NCBI GenBank assembly: GCA_902565325.1
Contig: CACFEM010000007.1
Location: 1 to 28,805, forward strand
Origin: an uncultured Pelagibacteraceae bacterium
GTDB lineage: Bacteria > Pseudomonadota > Alphaproteobacteria > Pelagibacterales > Pelagibacteraceae
Reading direction: 5' to 3'
Length of the DNA: 28,805 nucleotides
This document shows, piece after piece, positions 6,999 through 16,164 of the stretch (its first letter is position 1; each line of letters begins with the position of its first letter). The notes under the pieces are model-generated. The model did no database searches. It was not told the origin of the DNA and was given only the letters and a program-made list of their open reading frames with translations. A program made the translations under genes and the position numbers.

Positions 6999-7931
6999 AT
7001 GAAATTATTATCCGGAAATAGCAACAAACCATTAAGCAAGAATATTGCTAAATATCTAAAATCTAAATTAGTAAACTCTAGTATTAGAAATTTTTCTGAT
7101 GGAGAAATTTATGTTGAGATAAATGAGAATATCAGAGGAAACAGTATTTTTATTATTCAATCTGTATCTTCGCCTGCTAATGACAATTTGATGGAGCTTT
7201 TGTTGTGTATTGATGCACTAAAAAGATCTTCTGCAAAAAATATAACTGCTGTAATTCCATATTTTGGTTATGCTAGACAAGACAGAAAGGTAGTACCTAG
7301 AACTTCAATTTCTGCAAAATTAGTATCAAACTTAATTACAAAAGCGGGTGCTGATAGAGTAGTTACTGTTGATTTACACGCAGGTCAAATTCAAGGTTTC
7401 TTTGATATTCCAGTCGACAACTTGTTTGCAACACCTATTTTTGCAAGACATGCAAAAAAAAAGATAAAAAGTAAAAACCTTATTTGCGTTGCTCCAGATG
7501 TGGGTGGAACTGAGCGAGCAAGAGCACTAGGTAAGCTCTTAAATGTTGGATTAGCCATTGTAGATAAAAGACGACCAAAACCAGGTCAATCTCAAGTAAT
7601 GAATGTCATAGGAGATGTAAAAGGTAAAACTTGTATAATTGTAGATGATATAATCGATTCTGGTGGAACAATAGTAAATGCAGCTAAAGCTCTTAAAGAT
7701 AGAGGAGCTAAAGAAGTTTATGTCTATATAACTCATGGTGTACTAAGCGGTGAAGCTGTAAAAAAAATTAAAAATTCAGTAATTAAGAATTTAGTAATAA
7801 CTGATACAATCGATAACATGAGCAGAACTAAAGGTGTTAAAAACATTGAGGTTCTGTCAATTTCAGGGCTTATGGGAGAAGCAATTAAAAGAATATCTAA
7901 TTCAACCTCAGTATCAGATTTATTCAAATAA
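6999..7931 (+). CDS. prs: Ribose-phosphate pyrophosphokinase
   Basis: Prs makes PRPP from ribose 5-phosphate and ATP, feeding purine, pyrimidine, histidine, tryptophan and NAD synthesis. It has 310 residues, close to the usual 310-320. Landmarks are the [16 protein letters not shown] block (32-47), YARQDRK (91-97), the signature [18 protein letters not shown] (124-141) and the PRPP-binding loop [12 protein letters not shown] (213-224). It starts 9 nt after pgeF and is followed by a 45-bp gap before rplY. No Shine-Dalgarno sequence is visible. Confidence 0.96.
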   Translation: MKLLSGNSNKPLSKNIAKYLKSKLVNSSIRNFSDGEIYVEINENIRGNSIFIIQSVSSPANDNLMELLLCIDALKRSSAKNITAVIPYFGYARQDRKVVPRTSISAKLVSNLITKAGADRVVTVDLHAGQIQGFFDIPVDNLFATPIFARHAKKKIKSKNLICVAPDVGGTERARALGKLLNVGLAIVDKRRPKPGQSQVMNVIGDVKGKTCIIVDDIIDSGGTIVNAAKALKDRGAKEVYVYITHGVLSGEAVKKIKNSVIKNLVITDTIDNMSRTKGVKNIEVLSISGLMGEAIKRISNSTSVSDLFK

Positions 7932-7960
7932 ATACCTTGAGTTATTAAGTAACTTGAGCT

Positions 7961-7976
7961 AAAAACCCTTGTTTTT
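7961..7976 (+). promoter_or_regulatory. Small hairpin abutting the rplY start codon
   Basis: AAAAAC-CCTT-GTTTTT is a perfect 6-bp inverted repeat with a 4-nt loop. It ends exactly one base before the rplY ATG (7977) and occupies the place of a ribosome binding site. In the same gap, CTTGAG occurs twice (7936-7941 and 7953-7958). The stem is weak and AT-rich and could be chance. It could also act as a start-site structure or a weak terminator for prs. Confidence 0.3.
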
Positions 7977-8690
7977 ATGAATTCATTAAACGCCAACATC
8001 AGAAATACTAAAACTAAAGGTGAATTAAATTCATTAAGGGATAATGGTAATGTGCCTGCTATAATTTATGGTGGAGAGGCTCAAAACGAGAAAATTTCAA
8101 TATCTAAAAAAATACTCAAGTCACTAATTGAAAAAGAAAACTTTTTATCAAGCATCATAACTTTAAATGTTGATGGCAAACCTCAAAAAGTTCTACCAAG
8201 AGAAATAAAATATGACATTATATCAGATGAACCAATTCATGTAGACTTTCTAAGAATAGTTTCAGGCATAAAAGTTAGAATTGAAGTTCCGGTAAAATTT
8301 TTAAATCATGAAAAATCTCCTGGTTTAAAAAGAGGTGGGGTTTTAAATATTGTACGAAGAAAAGTAGAGCTAAAATGTCCAAGCGAAAAAATTCCTGAAA
8401 ATCTTGTGATAGATCTTGATGGAGTTGATATAGGAGAGAGTTTTAAGATCTCTTCTATAAATCTTGACAGTGACGTTACTCCTACAATTCAAGGAAGAGA
8501 TTTCGTGATTGCAACACTAGCAGCTCCGACTGTTATGAAAGAACCTGAAAAACCTGTAGAAGCTGAGGCGGCTGAGGGAGAAGGTGCTGAAGGAGCAGAA
8601 GCGGCGGCAGCTGAAGGTGGAGATAAGTCAGCAGCTGAAGGTGATAAAAAAGAAGGTGAAGACAAGAAACCTGCTGAAGAAAAAAAATAA
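7977..8690 (+). CDS. rplY: 50S ribosomal protein L25 (Ctc/TL5 type)
   Basis: The long form of L25, which binds 5S rRNA. The N-terminal L25 barrel (about 1-92) includes TKGELNSLRDNGNVPAIIYGG and the PREIKYDIISDEPIHVDFLRI segment. The TL5/Ctc C-terminal domain (about 93-185) includes KSPGLKRGGVLNIVRRKVEL and the closing GRDFVIATLAAP. The last 50 or so residues form a low-complexity acidic tail rich in Ala, Glu, Gly and Lys. This tail is unlike the rest of the window and more GC-rich at DNA level. Such tails are common in alphaproteobacterial L25. The order prs-rplY-pth-ychF is typical. Confidence 0.95.
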   Translation: MNSLNANIRNTKTKGELNSLRDNGNVPAIIYGGEAQNEKISISKKILKSLIEKENFLSSIITLNVDGKPQKVLPREIKYDIISDEPIHVDFLRIVSGIKVRIEVPVKFLNHEKSPGLKRGGVLNIVRRKVELKCPSEKIPENLVIDLDGVDIGESFKISSINLDSDVTPTIQGRDFVIATLAAPTVMKEPEKPVEAEAAEGEGAEGAEAAAAEGGDKSAAEGDKKEGEDKKPAEEKK

Positions 8691-8731
8691 GTTAATTAAA
8701 ATTGAATTTTATCCTCCAATATTAATATTTT

Positions 8732-9292
8732 ATGCTTCTACTTGTAGGATTAGGCAATCCAACCCCAGACAGTGAAAACAATAGGCACAATATTGGTTTC
8801 AAAATTATAGATGCAATAAATAAAAAATTTGGACTTTCAAAACAAAAACCAAAATTCAAAGGACTTCTTACGACTGGCAATGTAGGAGACCAAAAAGTTT
8901 ACGCTATTAAACCTTTAACATTTATGAATAATTCTGGAATTTGTATTAGAGAATTAATTGAATATTTCAAAATAGATGCTGAGGATGTTATCGTTTTTCA
9001 TGACGATCTAGACATAGAATTTGGTAAGATAAAAGCAAAATTTGGTGGCTCTGATGCTGGACATAACGGAATTGCATCAATAGATAAATTTATTGGTAAA
9101 GATTATTCAAGAGTGAGAATAGGAATTGGTAAACCAAAAGATAAAATGGAAGTAGGTGATTTTGTTCTTCAGAATTTTGATGAGGAAGAAATGCTCGGAT
9201 TGGAAAAAATTACAAATAACATTACAGATTCTATATCAATACTTATAGACAAAAAATTAGATTTATTCTCTAGCACTGTAAACAATAAATAA
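8732..9292 (+). CDS. pth: Peptidyl-tRNA hydrolase
   Basis: Pth cleaves the ester bond of peptidyl-tRNA released from stalled ribosomes, recycling tRNA. It has 186 residues. The N-terminal LLVGLGNPTPDSENNRHNIGF contains the key N9 and catalytic H19. FMNNSG (64-69), VFHDDLDIEFGKIK (88-101, the catalytic Asp in the HDD) and GGSDAGHNGI (105-114) complete the active site. The stop overlaps the ychF start by one base (TAATG). The 41-bp gap before it contains a 12-bp AT palindrome (8718-8729), probably trivial in this composition. Confidence 0.96.
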   Translation: MLLLVGLGNPTPDSENNRHNIGFKIIDAINKKFGLSKQKPKFKGLLTTGNVGDQKVYAIKPLTFMNNSGICIRELIEYFKIDAEDVIVFHDDLDIEFGKIKAKFGGSDAGHNGIASIDKFIGKDYSRVRIGIGKPKDKMEVGDFVLQNFDEEEMLGLEKITNNITDSISILIDKKLDLFSSTVNNK

Positions 9293-10365
9293 TGAGTTTT
9301 AAATGTGGAATTGTTGGTTTGCCTAATGTGGGTAAATCTACACTCTTCAATGCTCTTACAAACTCAAGCAAAGCCCAAGCTGCAAATTTTCCATTTTGTA
9401 CGATAGATCCCAATGTGGGAGTAGTCCCCGTTCCAGATGAAAGATTGAGTAAATTATCAGAAATTTCAAAATCAAAAAAAACAATAAATACAACTATTTC
9501 ATTTGTGGATATAGCTGGTCTCGTGAAAGGTGCATCTAAAGGTGAAGGGTTAGGCAATAAATTTCTGTCTCACATAAGAGAAGTTGATGCGGTTATTCAT
9601 ATGATTAGATGCTTTGACTCAGATGATATTCAAAATGTTAATCCTGACGTTGACCCTATAAGAGATCTTGAAATCATTGAAACTGAAATGATGTTGGCTG
9701 ACCTAGAATCTATTCAAAAAAGACTTGGAAAAAATAATAAGAAAAATGTAGACGAAGATCAGCTTAAGATTTTAGAGATTGCATTAGACTGCATTAATAA
9801 TGATAAAGATATATCAATATTAAATTCGCAATTTGAAACAAAACAACTTAATCAAAGTGGTCTTTTATCAATAAAACCAAAGATTTTTGTTTGTAATGTA
9901 GATGAGCAAAGCGTACAGGATGGAAATAAATATACTAAAAACTTTATCGAAAAATTTGGAAAAGATAACACTCTGACTGTTTCTGCAGACATAGAAAACC
10001 AAATAAATGAATTAGCAGAAGATGAAAAAAAAAATTATATGGATATGATTGGTTTAAAAGATACAGGTTTAAGTATGTTAATTCAACAGGGCTATAAAAT
10101 ATTAGAACTTGATACGTTTTTTACTTCTGGACCTGAAGAAACAAGAGCGTGGACAATACAAAAAAATTGTACCGCTCCAAAAGCTGCAGGAGAAATTCAT
10201 ACGGATTTTGAAAAAGGTTTCATTAGAGCTGAAACTATATCTTATGAAGATTTTATTGCTAATGATGGATGGGTAAATTCTAAAGCTAATGGAAAAATGA
10301 GATTAGAAGGTAAAGATTACACTGTTAAAGATGGAGACATACTAAACTTCAGATTCAACACGTGA
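9292..10365 (+). CDS. ychF: Redox-regulated ribosome-binding ATPase YchF
   Basis: A 357-residue Obg-family P-loop ATPase that associates with ribosomes. Landmarks are the Walker A motif GLPNVGKST (9-17), the switch region AANFPFCTIDPNVG, the G3 motif DIAGLVKGASKGEGLG, and NVDE in place of NKxD, the change that gives this subfamily its ATP preference. The C-terminal TGS domain ends in VKDGDILNFRFN. The start overlaps pth by one base. The last 24 nt overlap the convergent petC gene. Confidence 0.96.
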   Translation: MSFKCGIVGLPNVGKSTLFNALTNSSKAQAANFPFCTIDPNVGVVPVPDERLSKLSEISKSKKTINTTISFVDIAGLVKGASKGEGLGNKFLSHIREVDAVIHMIRCFDSDDIQNVNPDVDPIRDLEIIETEMMLADLESIQKRLGKNNKKNVDEDQLKILEIALDCINNDKDISILNSQFETKQLNQSGLLSIKPKIFVCNVDEQSVQDGNKYTKNFIEKFGKDNTLTVSADIENQINELAEDEKKNYMDMIGLKDTGLSMLIQQGYKILELDTFFTSGPEETRAWTIQKNCTAPKAAGEIHTDFEKGFIRAETISYEDFIANDGWVNSKANGKMRLEGKDYTVKDGDILNFRFNT

Positions 10366-11121
10366 CCAGATTTTTTTCATACTAAAATAAACTAAAACAG
10401 TTAGAATAATTAAATAGACAATCGCTTTAAAACCCATCTGATGTCGAGACTCTAAATGAGGTTCAGCAGACCACATTAAGAAAGTCGTTACATCTTTTGA
10501 CATCTGTTCTACTGTTGCATTTGTTCCATCACCATACTCTACTAACCCATCTGATAATGGAGCAGCCATTCTAATTTTATTACCATACATATATTTGTTA
10601 TAATAAACTCCATCATCTAAAGATACATTGCTAGGAGCTTCTTCATATCCTTGTAATAAGGAATAGATATAGTCAACACCACCTCCTCTTGCTTTTACCA
10701 AAACAGACATATCTGGAGGATATGCACCACCATTTGCAGCTTGAGCTGCTTTTACATTATCGTAGGGCATTACAAATTTGTCAGATAATTTACCTGGCCT
10801 TGTAAACATTTCACCATCAGAATTTGGACCATCAGTTACTTCAAATGAAGCAGCTATAGCTTTAGCTTGAGCTTCAGAGAATTCTGGTCCACCTGGCTCT
10901 GCTAAATTTCTATAACTTAAATATTTCATCGAATGACATGAAGCACATACTTCAGTATAAACTTGATACCCTCTTTGAAGAGAAGCTCTATCAAATTTTC
11001 CAAATAGACCCTTAAAACTCCAGTCGGTTTTTAGATATTCTACCTTTTCAGCAGCAAAAGAGTTTGAATTTGAAGTAATAATTAAGATTAATATAGAAAA
11101 TAATTTAAATAAATTTTTCAC
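10342..11121 (-). CDS. petC: Cytochrome c1 of the bc1 complex
   Basis: The heme-c subunit of complex III, which passes electrons from the Rieske centre to soluble or membrane cytochrome c. It has 259 residues. A signal peptide (about 1-23, ending NSFA) exports it. The heme motif is CASCH (59-63), and M185 in RMAAPLSDG is the likely sixth ligand. A C-terminal anchor helix is at about 233-249 (AIVYLIILTVLVYFSM), ending in the basic KKIWSRVE. The start follows the petB stop by 1 nt, so translation is probably coupled. Confidence 0.96.
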   Translation of the reverse strand: MKNLFKLFSILILIITSNSNSFAAEKVEYLKTDWSFKGLFGKFDRASLQRGYQVYTEVCASCHSMKYLSYRNLAEPGGPEFSEAQAKAIAASFEVTDGPNSDGEMFTRPGKLSDKFVMPYDNVKAAQAANGGAYPPDMSVLVKARGGGVDYIYSLLQGYEEAPSNVSLDDGVYYNKYMYGNKIRMAAPLSDGLVEYGDGTNATVEQMSKDVTTFLMWSAEPHLESRHQMGFKAIVYLIILTVLVYFSMKKIWSRVESEV

Positions 11122-11122
11122 C

Positions 11123-12385
11123 TTATTCCATTTTACTTTCTTTATTTCTGGCGGCAGCTAAATTTGGTGAACCACCGAGAACAGGTTCGGTAATACTTAG
11201 AGGCACTGGTAAAGTTTTTTCTTTAAAGCCTAAAACAGGAAGAATAACTAAAAAATGTAAAAAATAATACGCCGTAGCAACTCGTGCTATCAACAAGTAA
11301 AGTCCCTCAGCTGGCATCGCACCCACATAACCAAGTATCAAAACATCAGCAACTAATATCCAGTAAAATTGTTTATATAAAGGTCTGAATACTGCGGATC
11401 TTATTTTTGAGGTATCTAACCAAGGTAAAACTGCTAAGATTAATATTGCAGATAACATAGCCACAACTCCTAGTAATTTATCAGGAACTGATCTTAATAT
11501 TGCATAAAAAGGTAAGAGATACCATTCGGGAACAATGTGTGCAGGTGTTACCATTGGGTTTGCCTCGATATAATTATCTGCATGACCTAAAATATTTGGT
11601 GCATAGAACACAAAGAAAGCAAACACAATCATGAACATTAATAAAGCAAAACCATCTTTAATTACGATGTAAGGATGGAAAGGCACAGTGTCTTTAGATG
11701 GTTTTTTTATATCTATTCCAACTGGATTATTATTACCAGGAACATGTAAAGCCCATATGTGTAAAATAACTAGTCCTAAAATTAAAAATGGAATTAAATA
11801 ATGCAAAGTAAAAAATCTAGTTAACGTAGGATTGTCAACTGAATAACCTCCCCACAACCAAGTAACAATACCCTCTCCAACTAACGGAATGGCACTAAAT
11901 AAATTTGTGATTACAGTTGCTCCCCAGAAACTCATTTGTCCCCAAGGCAATACATAACCCATGAATGCAGCTGCCATCATTAACAAGTAAATAATTATTC
12001 CAATTATCCAAATTATTTCTCTTGGTGCTTTATAAGAACCATAAAATAATGATCTAAAGATATGAATGTAGACTGCCAAGAAAAACATAGATGCACCATT
12101 TGCATGAATGTATCTAATTAACCATCCATAGTTTACATCACGCATTATGTGCTCAACACTCTCAAAAGCCATATCAGCGTGAGCGATGTAATGCATTGCA
12201 AGAGTTAATCCAGTGATAATTTGAGTGATTAAGCAAAAAGTTAAAATTCCTCCAAATGTCCACCAATAGTTTAAATTTTTAGGAGTCGGATAATCTGTTA
12301 AATGATTTGCTAGAGTTAAAAGTGGTAATCGATCATTAAACCATTGTCCTACTTTTGATTTTGGTCTGTAATCGTGATCACTCAT
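11123..12385 (-). CDS. petB: Cytochrome b of the bc1 complex
   Basis: The quinol-oxidising and quinone-reducing membrane core of complex III (fbcB in some species). It has 420 residues and about eight transmembrane helices. The four heme-b histidines appear with correct spacing: H94 and H108, and H195 and H209. The Qo-site PEWY motif is in [14 protein letters not shown], and the glycines of helix A ([10 protein letters not shown]) are present. The length fits the alphaproteobacterial form rather than the split b6/subunit IV form. It is the middle gene of petABC, with 11 nt to petA. Confidence 0.97.
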   Translation of the reverse strand: MSDHDYRPKSKVGQWFNDRLPLLTLANHLTDYPTPKNLNYWWTFGGILTFCLITQIITGLTLAMHYIAHADMAFESVEHIMRDVNYGWLIRYIHANGASMFFLAVYIHIFRSLFYGSYKAPREIIWIIGIIIYLLMMAAAFMGYVLPWGQMSFWGATVITNLFSAIPLVGEGIVTWLWGGYSVDNPTLTRFFTLHYLIPFLILGLVILHIWALHVPGNNNPVGIDIKKPSKDTVPFHPYIVIKDGFALLMFMIVFAFFVFYAPNILGHADNYIEANPMVTPAHIVPEWYLLPFYAILRSVPDKLLGVVAMLSAILILAVLPWLDTSKIRSAVFRPLYKQFYWILVADVLILGYVGAMPAEGLYLLIARVATAYYFLHFLVILPVLGFKEKTLPVPLSITEPVLGGSPNLAAARNKESKME

Positions 12386-12396
12386 TAGTGTTTAGT

Positions 12397-12906
12397 TTAT
12401 CCAATCTTAATTGTATTAGCGTTAACGAATTCGTATTTAGGTACTTCCATATTTAACGGAGCTGGCCCTTTTCTTATTCTTCCAGAGGTATCATAGTGAG
12501 ATCCATGACACGGGCAAAACCATCCATTGTAATCGCCTTTGTCATTTAAAGGTACACATCCTAAATGTGTACAAACTCCTAACATGACAAGCCACTCTGG
12601 ATTTTTAGCTCTATCCTCATCTTTCTCGGGATGAATTAAATCCTCCATCTTCACTTTTCTTGCTTCATCAATTTCTTCTTGAGTTCTTCTTCTTATAAAA
12701 ACAGGTTTGCCTCTCCACAAAACAGTTAATGTATTTCCTGGTGTTAATGCACTTACATCAACTTCTGTACTAGCTAATGCTTTAACAGAAGCATCTGGAT
12801 TCATTTGATCGATCATTGGCCACACTACTGCAGCGGCACCAACAGCTCCTACAGCTGTGGTAGCTGTAAATAAAAAATCTCTTCTTTTTGTTTTTTTTTC
12901 AGACAC
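12397..12906 (-). CDS. petA: Rieske iron-sulfur subunit of the bc1 complex
   Basis: The [2Fe-2S] protein that takes the first electron from quinol at the Qo site. It has 169 residues. The N-terminal [13 protein letters not shown] (twin arginines R8-R9) followed by a hydrophobic anchor (15-30) fits an uncleaved Tat signal-anchor. The cluster ligands are C112 and H114 in CTHLGC and C131 and H134 in CPCHGSH. The disulfide pair C117 and C133 is present. It is the first gene of petABC; its promoter must lie in the 92-bp divergent spacer shared with trmL. Confidence 0.97.
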   Translation of the reverse strand: MSEKKTKRRDFLFTATTAVGAVGAAAVVWPMIDQMNPDASVKALASTEVDVSALTPGNTLTVLWRGKPVFIRRRTQEEIDEARKVKMEDLIHPEKDEDRAKNPEWLVMLGVCTHLGCVPLNDKGDYNGWFCPCHGSHYDTSGRIRKGPAPLNMEVPKYEFVNANTIKIG

Positions 12907-12998
12907 TTTTAGTAGCTTTTATTATTATCTCTTTTTGATTTAAAATAGTTAATATACGAATTCATATAATATAAAATAATTATTTTACTACTGAAAGA
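12907..12998. promoter_or_regulatory. Divergent petABC / trmL promoter region
   Basis: This 92-bp AT-rich spacer separates petA (minus) from trmL (plus). A perfect -10 consensus TATAAT occurs on the plus strand at 12965-12970, 28 bp before the trmL ATG. No good -35 hexamer lies 16-18 bp upstream. On the minus strand only generic AT-rich -10-like sequences are visible. The region is the obvious place for any regulator of the bc1 operon, but I see no clear operator. Confidence 0.4.
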
Positions 12999-13472
12999 AT
13001 GACACAGAATTCAACAATTTTAGGACCCAAAATAGCTTTGTATGAGCCTGATATACCTCAGAATACTGCTGCAATCATAAGAACCTGTGCTTGTTTGGGT
13101 GCTAAATTAGAAATAATTGAACCATGTGGCTTTCTATTATCAGACAAACGTTTTAAAAGAGTGGTTATGGACTATATGGACTATAGTCAAATAGAGTTTT
13201 ATCAAAGTTCGGAAAAATTTTTTGAAGCAAAGAAAAAACGGAGAATCATATTGATGACAACTAAGGGTTCAATAAATTATACTAAATTTAAATTTAAGCC
13301 TGATGATACTATTTTGTTTGGAAGAGAAAGTGCTGGGGTACCCGAAAAGGTTCACAAGATTATTAAAAATCGTTTAAAAATACCCATGAATAATCAAGTA
13401 AGATCTCTTAATATTGCATCGTCTGTTGCCATTGTTTTGGCGGAAAGTTTGCGTCAAATTGAATTAATATAA
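12999..13472 (+). CDS. trmL: tRNA (cytidine/uridine-2'-O-)-methyltransferase TrmL
   Basis: A 157-residue SPOUT-class methyltransferase, the same length as E. coli TrmL, which methylates the 2'-O of the wobble nucleotide 34 in tRNA-Leu isoacceptors. Motifs are YEPDIPQNTAAIIRTCACLG (14-33), IIEPCGF (39-45) and the knotted SAM-binding C-terminus: LFGRESAGVPE, IPMNNQVRSLNIASSVAIVL. The hemF start follows the stop after one base, implying one transcript. Confidence 0.93.
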   Translation: MTQNSTILGPKIALYEPDIPQNTAAIIRTCACLGAKLEIIEPCGFLLSDKRFKRVVMDYMDYSQIEFYQSSEKFFEAKKKRRIILMTTKGSINYTKFKFKPDDTILFGRESAGVPEKVHKIIKNRLKIPMNNQVRSLNIASSVAIVLAESLRQIELI

Positions 13473-13473
13473 A

Positions 13474-14301
13474 ATGGATATTTCAATTAAAAAAGACTTA
13501 GCGAGTAATTGGTTTAAGCTATTACAAAATGCAATATGTGACGACATTTTAAAAATTGAAAAAAACAAATTAAATTTTCAATCAACTTCTTGGAATAGAA
13601 GTAGTAAAAAAGATGAGGGTGGTGGTGAATATAGAATTCTTAAAAATGGAAAAATTTTTGAAAAAGTAGGAGTAAATTTTTCAAAAGTTTATGGAAAATT
13701 TCCTAAACAATTTCAAAAGAATATACCAGGCGCAAGTAAAGATCCTAGATTTTGGGCATCAGGAATATCAATAGTTATGCACATGCAAAATCCCCATATT
13801 CCTGCAATGCATTTTAATACCAGATTTATTTGTACAACAAAGAATTGGTTTGGTGGAGGTATGGATGTAACCCCAGCAATAAAAGATGAAAAAGAGAAGA
13901 AAAACTTTCATAAAATATTAAAGGCAATGTGCGATAGACATAATAAAAATTATTATAAAAAATATAAAAAGTGGTGTGATGAATATTTTTATCTACCTCA
14001 CAGAAAAGAAGCCAGAGGTATAGGTGGGATATTTTTTGACTATAAAAATGATAATTTTGAAAATGACTTTAAATTTGTCAGAGATGTTGGTGTTACATTT
14101 CAAATGCTATTTAATGAAATAATTAAAAAAAAATTAAAAAGAAAATGGACTTTAAAAGATAAAGAGTTTCAGTATATTAAAAGGGGTCGATACGCAGAAT
14201 TTAATTTGCTCTATGATAGAGGAACGAAATTTGGGCTACAAACTGGTGGTAATGTTGAGGGAATTTTGATGTCATTACCCCCGATTGCAAAATGGAAATA
14301 A
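13474..14301 (+). CDS. hemF: Oxygen-dependent coproporphyrinogen III oxidase
   Basis: The aerobic HemF converts coproporphyrinogen III to protoporphyrinogen IX in heme synthesis, which fits the nearby cytochromes. It has 275 residues (family about 280-300). Signatures seen are [20 protein letters not shown] (46-64), the metal or substrate block [13 protein letters not shown] (106-118), [10 protein letters not shown] (125-134), [11 protein letters not shown] (180-190) and [20 protein letters not shown] (240-259). No oxygen-independent HemN is seen in the window. It is cotranscribed with trmL and greA. Confidence 0.96.
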   Translation: MDISIKKDLASNWFKLLQNAICDDILKIEKNKLNFQSTSWNRSSKKDEGGGEYRILKNGKIFEKVGVNFSKVYGKFPKQFQKNIPGASKDPRFWASGISIVMHMQNPHIPAMHFNTRFICTTKNWFGGGMDVTPAIKDEKEKKNFHKILKAMCDRHNKNYYKKYKKWCDEYFYLPHRKEARGIGGIFFDYKNDNFENDFKFVRDVGVTFQMLFNEIIKKKLKRKWTLKDKEFQYIKRGRYAEFNLLYDRGTKFGLQTGGNVEGILMSLPPIAKWK

Positions 14302-14306
14302 AAAAA

Positions 14307-14783
14307 ATGGATAAAGAGCCAATAACATTAAACGGATTAAATAAACTGAAAGAAGAATTGGTTTTTTTAAAAGAAAAAAAAAGACCTGAGATAGTAGCTG
14401 CAATTGCTGAAGCGAGATCTCATGGAGACCTTAAAGAAAATGCTGAATATCATGCAGCTAAAGAAGAACAATCTCATAACGAGGGAAGAATTACAGAAAT
14501 TAACGATATTATTGCAAGAGCAAATGTTATTGACGTTACAAAACTAAACAATGAAGGAAAAGTAATTTTTGGATCTACAGTTTATTTAGAAGATTTAGAT
14601 ACTGGTGAAAAAATTAATTATAAAATTGTTGGAAGAGATGAAGCGGATTTAAAACAAAAACTAATTTTCTTTCAATCACCAATTGGCAAAGGTTTGATTG
14701 GAAAAAATAAAAGTGATTTAGTTGAAATAAATACACCCTCTGGTGTAAAAAATTTTGAAATTAAAGACGTTAAATATATTTAA
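14307..14783 (+). CDS. greA: Transcription elongation factor GreA
   Basis: GreA stimulates RNA polymerase to cleave backtracked transcripts. I chose ATG 14307 ([14 protein letters not shown]), which matches the usual GreA start and gives 158 residues. An upstream ATG at 14292 overlaps the hemF end and would add five atypical residues. The coiled-coil tip signature is [20 protein letters not shown], with the catalytic acidic pair (D and E of GDLKENAEY). A C-terminal FKBP-like domain follows, with [20 protein letters not shown] at the end. The stop shares TTAA (14780-14783) with the convergent cca gene. Confidence 0.95.
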   Translation: MDKEPITLNGLNKLKEELVFLKEKKRPEIVAAIAEARSHGDLKENAEYHAAKEEQSHNEGRITEINDIIARANVIDVTKLNNEGKVIFGSTVYLEDLDTGEKINYKIVGRDEADLKQKLIFFQSPIGKGLIGKNKSDLVEINTPSGVKNFEIKDVKYI

Positions 14784-16054
14784 CTTTTAACTATCTGTTG
14801 AACCTGCTTATCTGAAATTTGAAATCCGTTTTGAACCCAAGTTTCTTCTATCCTTTTTAATTTATTACCTAAAGTTTTGCCCTCAGGAATTTGAAATTTA
14901 GACATTAATAGATCAGCCCCTATTGGCAAAGTTGGAATTACTTTCTCTTTATAAGTATCTAATAGTTTGATTAGTTTTTTCTCTACTTTGTTTGAGATAA
15001 ATATTTTAAAATTAATTATATCCAATACAGCCTGTCGCCCATTAAAATAAAAAAATTTATTCAAGTTTTTCTCTGTAAAATTGTTTAAAGTTACTTTTTC
15101 TCTATAAAAAAGATCTATTAATTTTAATCTTTTCTTATCTTTGTTAGATATTTTAAATTTATAAAGAAAATAATCAGCATTATCAGTCCCATCAATCACT
15201 AAAAGCGCAATTAAGAATATAAAGTCAATTTTTAAAAAATTCTCTGCAGCATAAGAATTTTGTTTTTTAAAATTTTTAATATTCTTTAATTGAGGGAAAA
15301 TTATTTCTATGAGTTCTAAACTTTCTTTATCTTTGAAGAGTTTTAAAAATCCATTTGAACTAGTTATTTTTTTTAGCTCATCGATTAACCTTTCAGATGA
15401 TATATTTGAAATTCCATCAATATTTTTTTTTATATTTTTTATTATTTCTTGCTGGTGCTCATGATTTGAGTAGTTTAAATAAAATCTTAAATACCTTAAA
15501 ATACGCAAATAATCCTCTTGAATTCTTTTTTCCGCATTGCCAATAAAATTAATATAACCATCCTCCAAATCTTTTTTACCGTTAAATGGATCAAATAAAT
15601 TACCATCACCATCTGCATAAATTGAATTGATAGTAAAATCCCTTCTAGAGGCATCTTCCTTCCAATCTAAAGAGAATTCTACTTCAGCATGCCTTCCATC
15701 AGTTGAGATGTCTTTCCTTAAAGAAGTAATTTCATATTTATATTCATCAATTATTGCTGTTATAGTTCCGTGTTCAATTCCTGTTTCGTAATAACTTATT
15801 TGTTTGTTTTTAAGAGCCTCACAAACTTCCAGGGGAGTTAAATTTGTTGCTAGGTCAATATCATCAACATTTTCTTTTTTTATCACTTTTCTTACACACC
15901 CACCCACATATCTGATTTCACTTTTCTCAGAAAAATTATTAATTGCTTCAAAAATTTTATTTGCTGGTGTTGTTAAAGTAATTTGTTTTAAATTTTGACT
16001 GATATAATCAAGATTTTTTGATCTGGAAAAAAATTTATCTAAAAAATTTTTCAT
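14780..16054 (-). CDS. cca: CCA tRNA nucleotidyltransferase / poly(A) polymerase family
   Basis: A class II nucleotidyltransferase of 424 residues that adds or repairs the 3' CCA of tRNAs. The head carries [10 protein letters not shown] (47-56) and the catalytic DIDLATN with D65 and D67. The [12 protein letters not shown] motif and the template-binding [16 protein letters not shown] follow. The C-terminal part is helical and poorly conserved, as usual. A poly(A) polymerase is a conceivable alternative because the families are close. The ATG at 16054 lies just 3 nt after the CCA of tRNA-Gln, so its mRNA is probably released by tRNA 3' processing. Confidence 0.9.
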   Translation of the reverse strand: MKNFLDKFFSRSKNLDYISQNLKQITLTTPANKIFEAINNFSEKSEIRYVGGCVRKVIKKENVDDIDLATNLTPLEVCEALKNKQISYYETGIEHGTITAIIDEYKYEITSLRKDISTDGRHAEVEFSLDWKEDASRRDFTINSIYADGDGNLFDPFNGKKDLEDGYINFIGNAEKRIQEDYLRILRYLRFYLNYSNHEHQQEIIKNIKKNIDGISNISSERLIDELKKITSSNGFLKLFKDKESLELIEIIFPQLKNIKNFKKQNSYAAENFLKIDFIFLIALLVIDGTDNADYFLYKFKISNKDKKRLKLIDLFYREKVTLNNFTEKNLNKFFYFNGRQAVLDIINFKIFISNKVEKKLIKLLDTYKEKVIPTLPIGADLLMSKFQIPEGKTLGNKLKRIEETWVQNGFQISDKQVQQIVKS

Positions 16055-16057
16055 AAA

Positions 16058-16131
16058 TGGCTGGGGCGCTAGGATTCGAACCTAGGATGCAGGTACCAAA
16101 AACCCGTGCCTTACCGCTTGGCTACGCCCCA
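16058..16131 (-). tRNA. tRNA-Gln (anticodon TTG)
   Basis: Read on the minus strand: acceptor TGGGGCG pairs with CGCCCCA, D arm GCC-AAGCGGTAA-GGC, anticodon stem CGGGT/ACCTG around the loop TTTTGGT (anticodon TTG), T arm CCTAG-GTTCGAA-TCCTAG, discriminator G and an encoded CCA. The body resembles bacterial tRNA-Gln, including the typical U1 start. The 74 nt include the CCA. It lies 33 bp downstream of the ispE stop and immediately upstream of cca. Confidence 0.97.
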
Positions 16132-16164
16132 ATACTAGCTTCCTATAACATAAAAATATAAAAT

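Noticed and set aside
7551..7999. Minus-strand open frames antisense to prs
   Set aside because: They lie opposite strongly conserved Prs motifs and show no recognisable protein features.
8718..8729. AATATTAATATT palindrome upstream of pth
   Set aside because: A perfect 12-bp palindrome, but made only of A and T in a very AT-rich region, so chance is likely and no function is implied.
8584..8775. Plus-strand frame overlapping the end of rplY and the start of pth
   Set aside because: An out-of-frame shadow of the rplY acidic tail; lysine-rich and without family features.
9270..9557. Minus-strand frame antisense to the ychF P-loop region
   Set aside because: Its sequence is the mirror of conserved ychF codons, with no independent support.
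14780..16054. Calling the cca gene a poly(A) polymerase
   Set aside because: The families are close, but tRNA adjacency and overall motif pattern favour CCA addition. The alternative is kept as a note in the feature.
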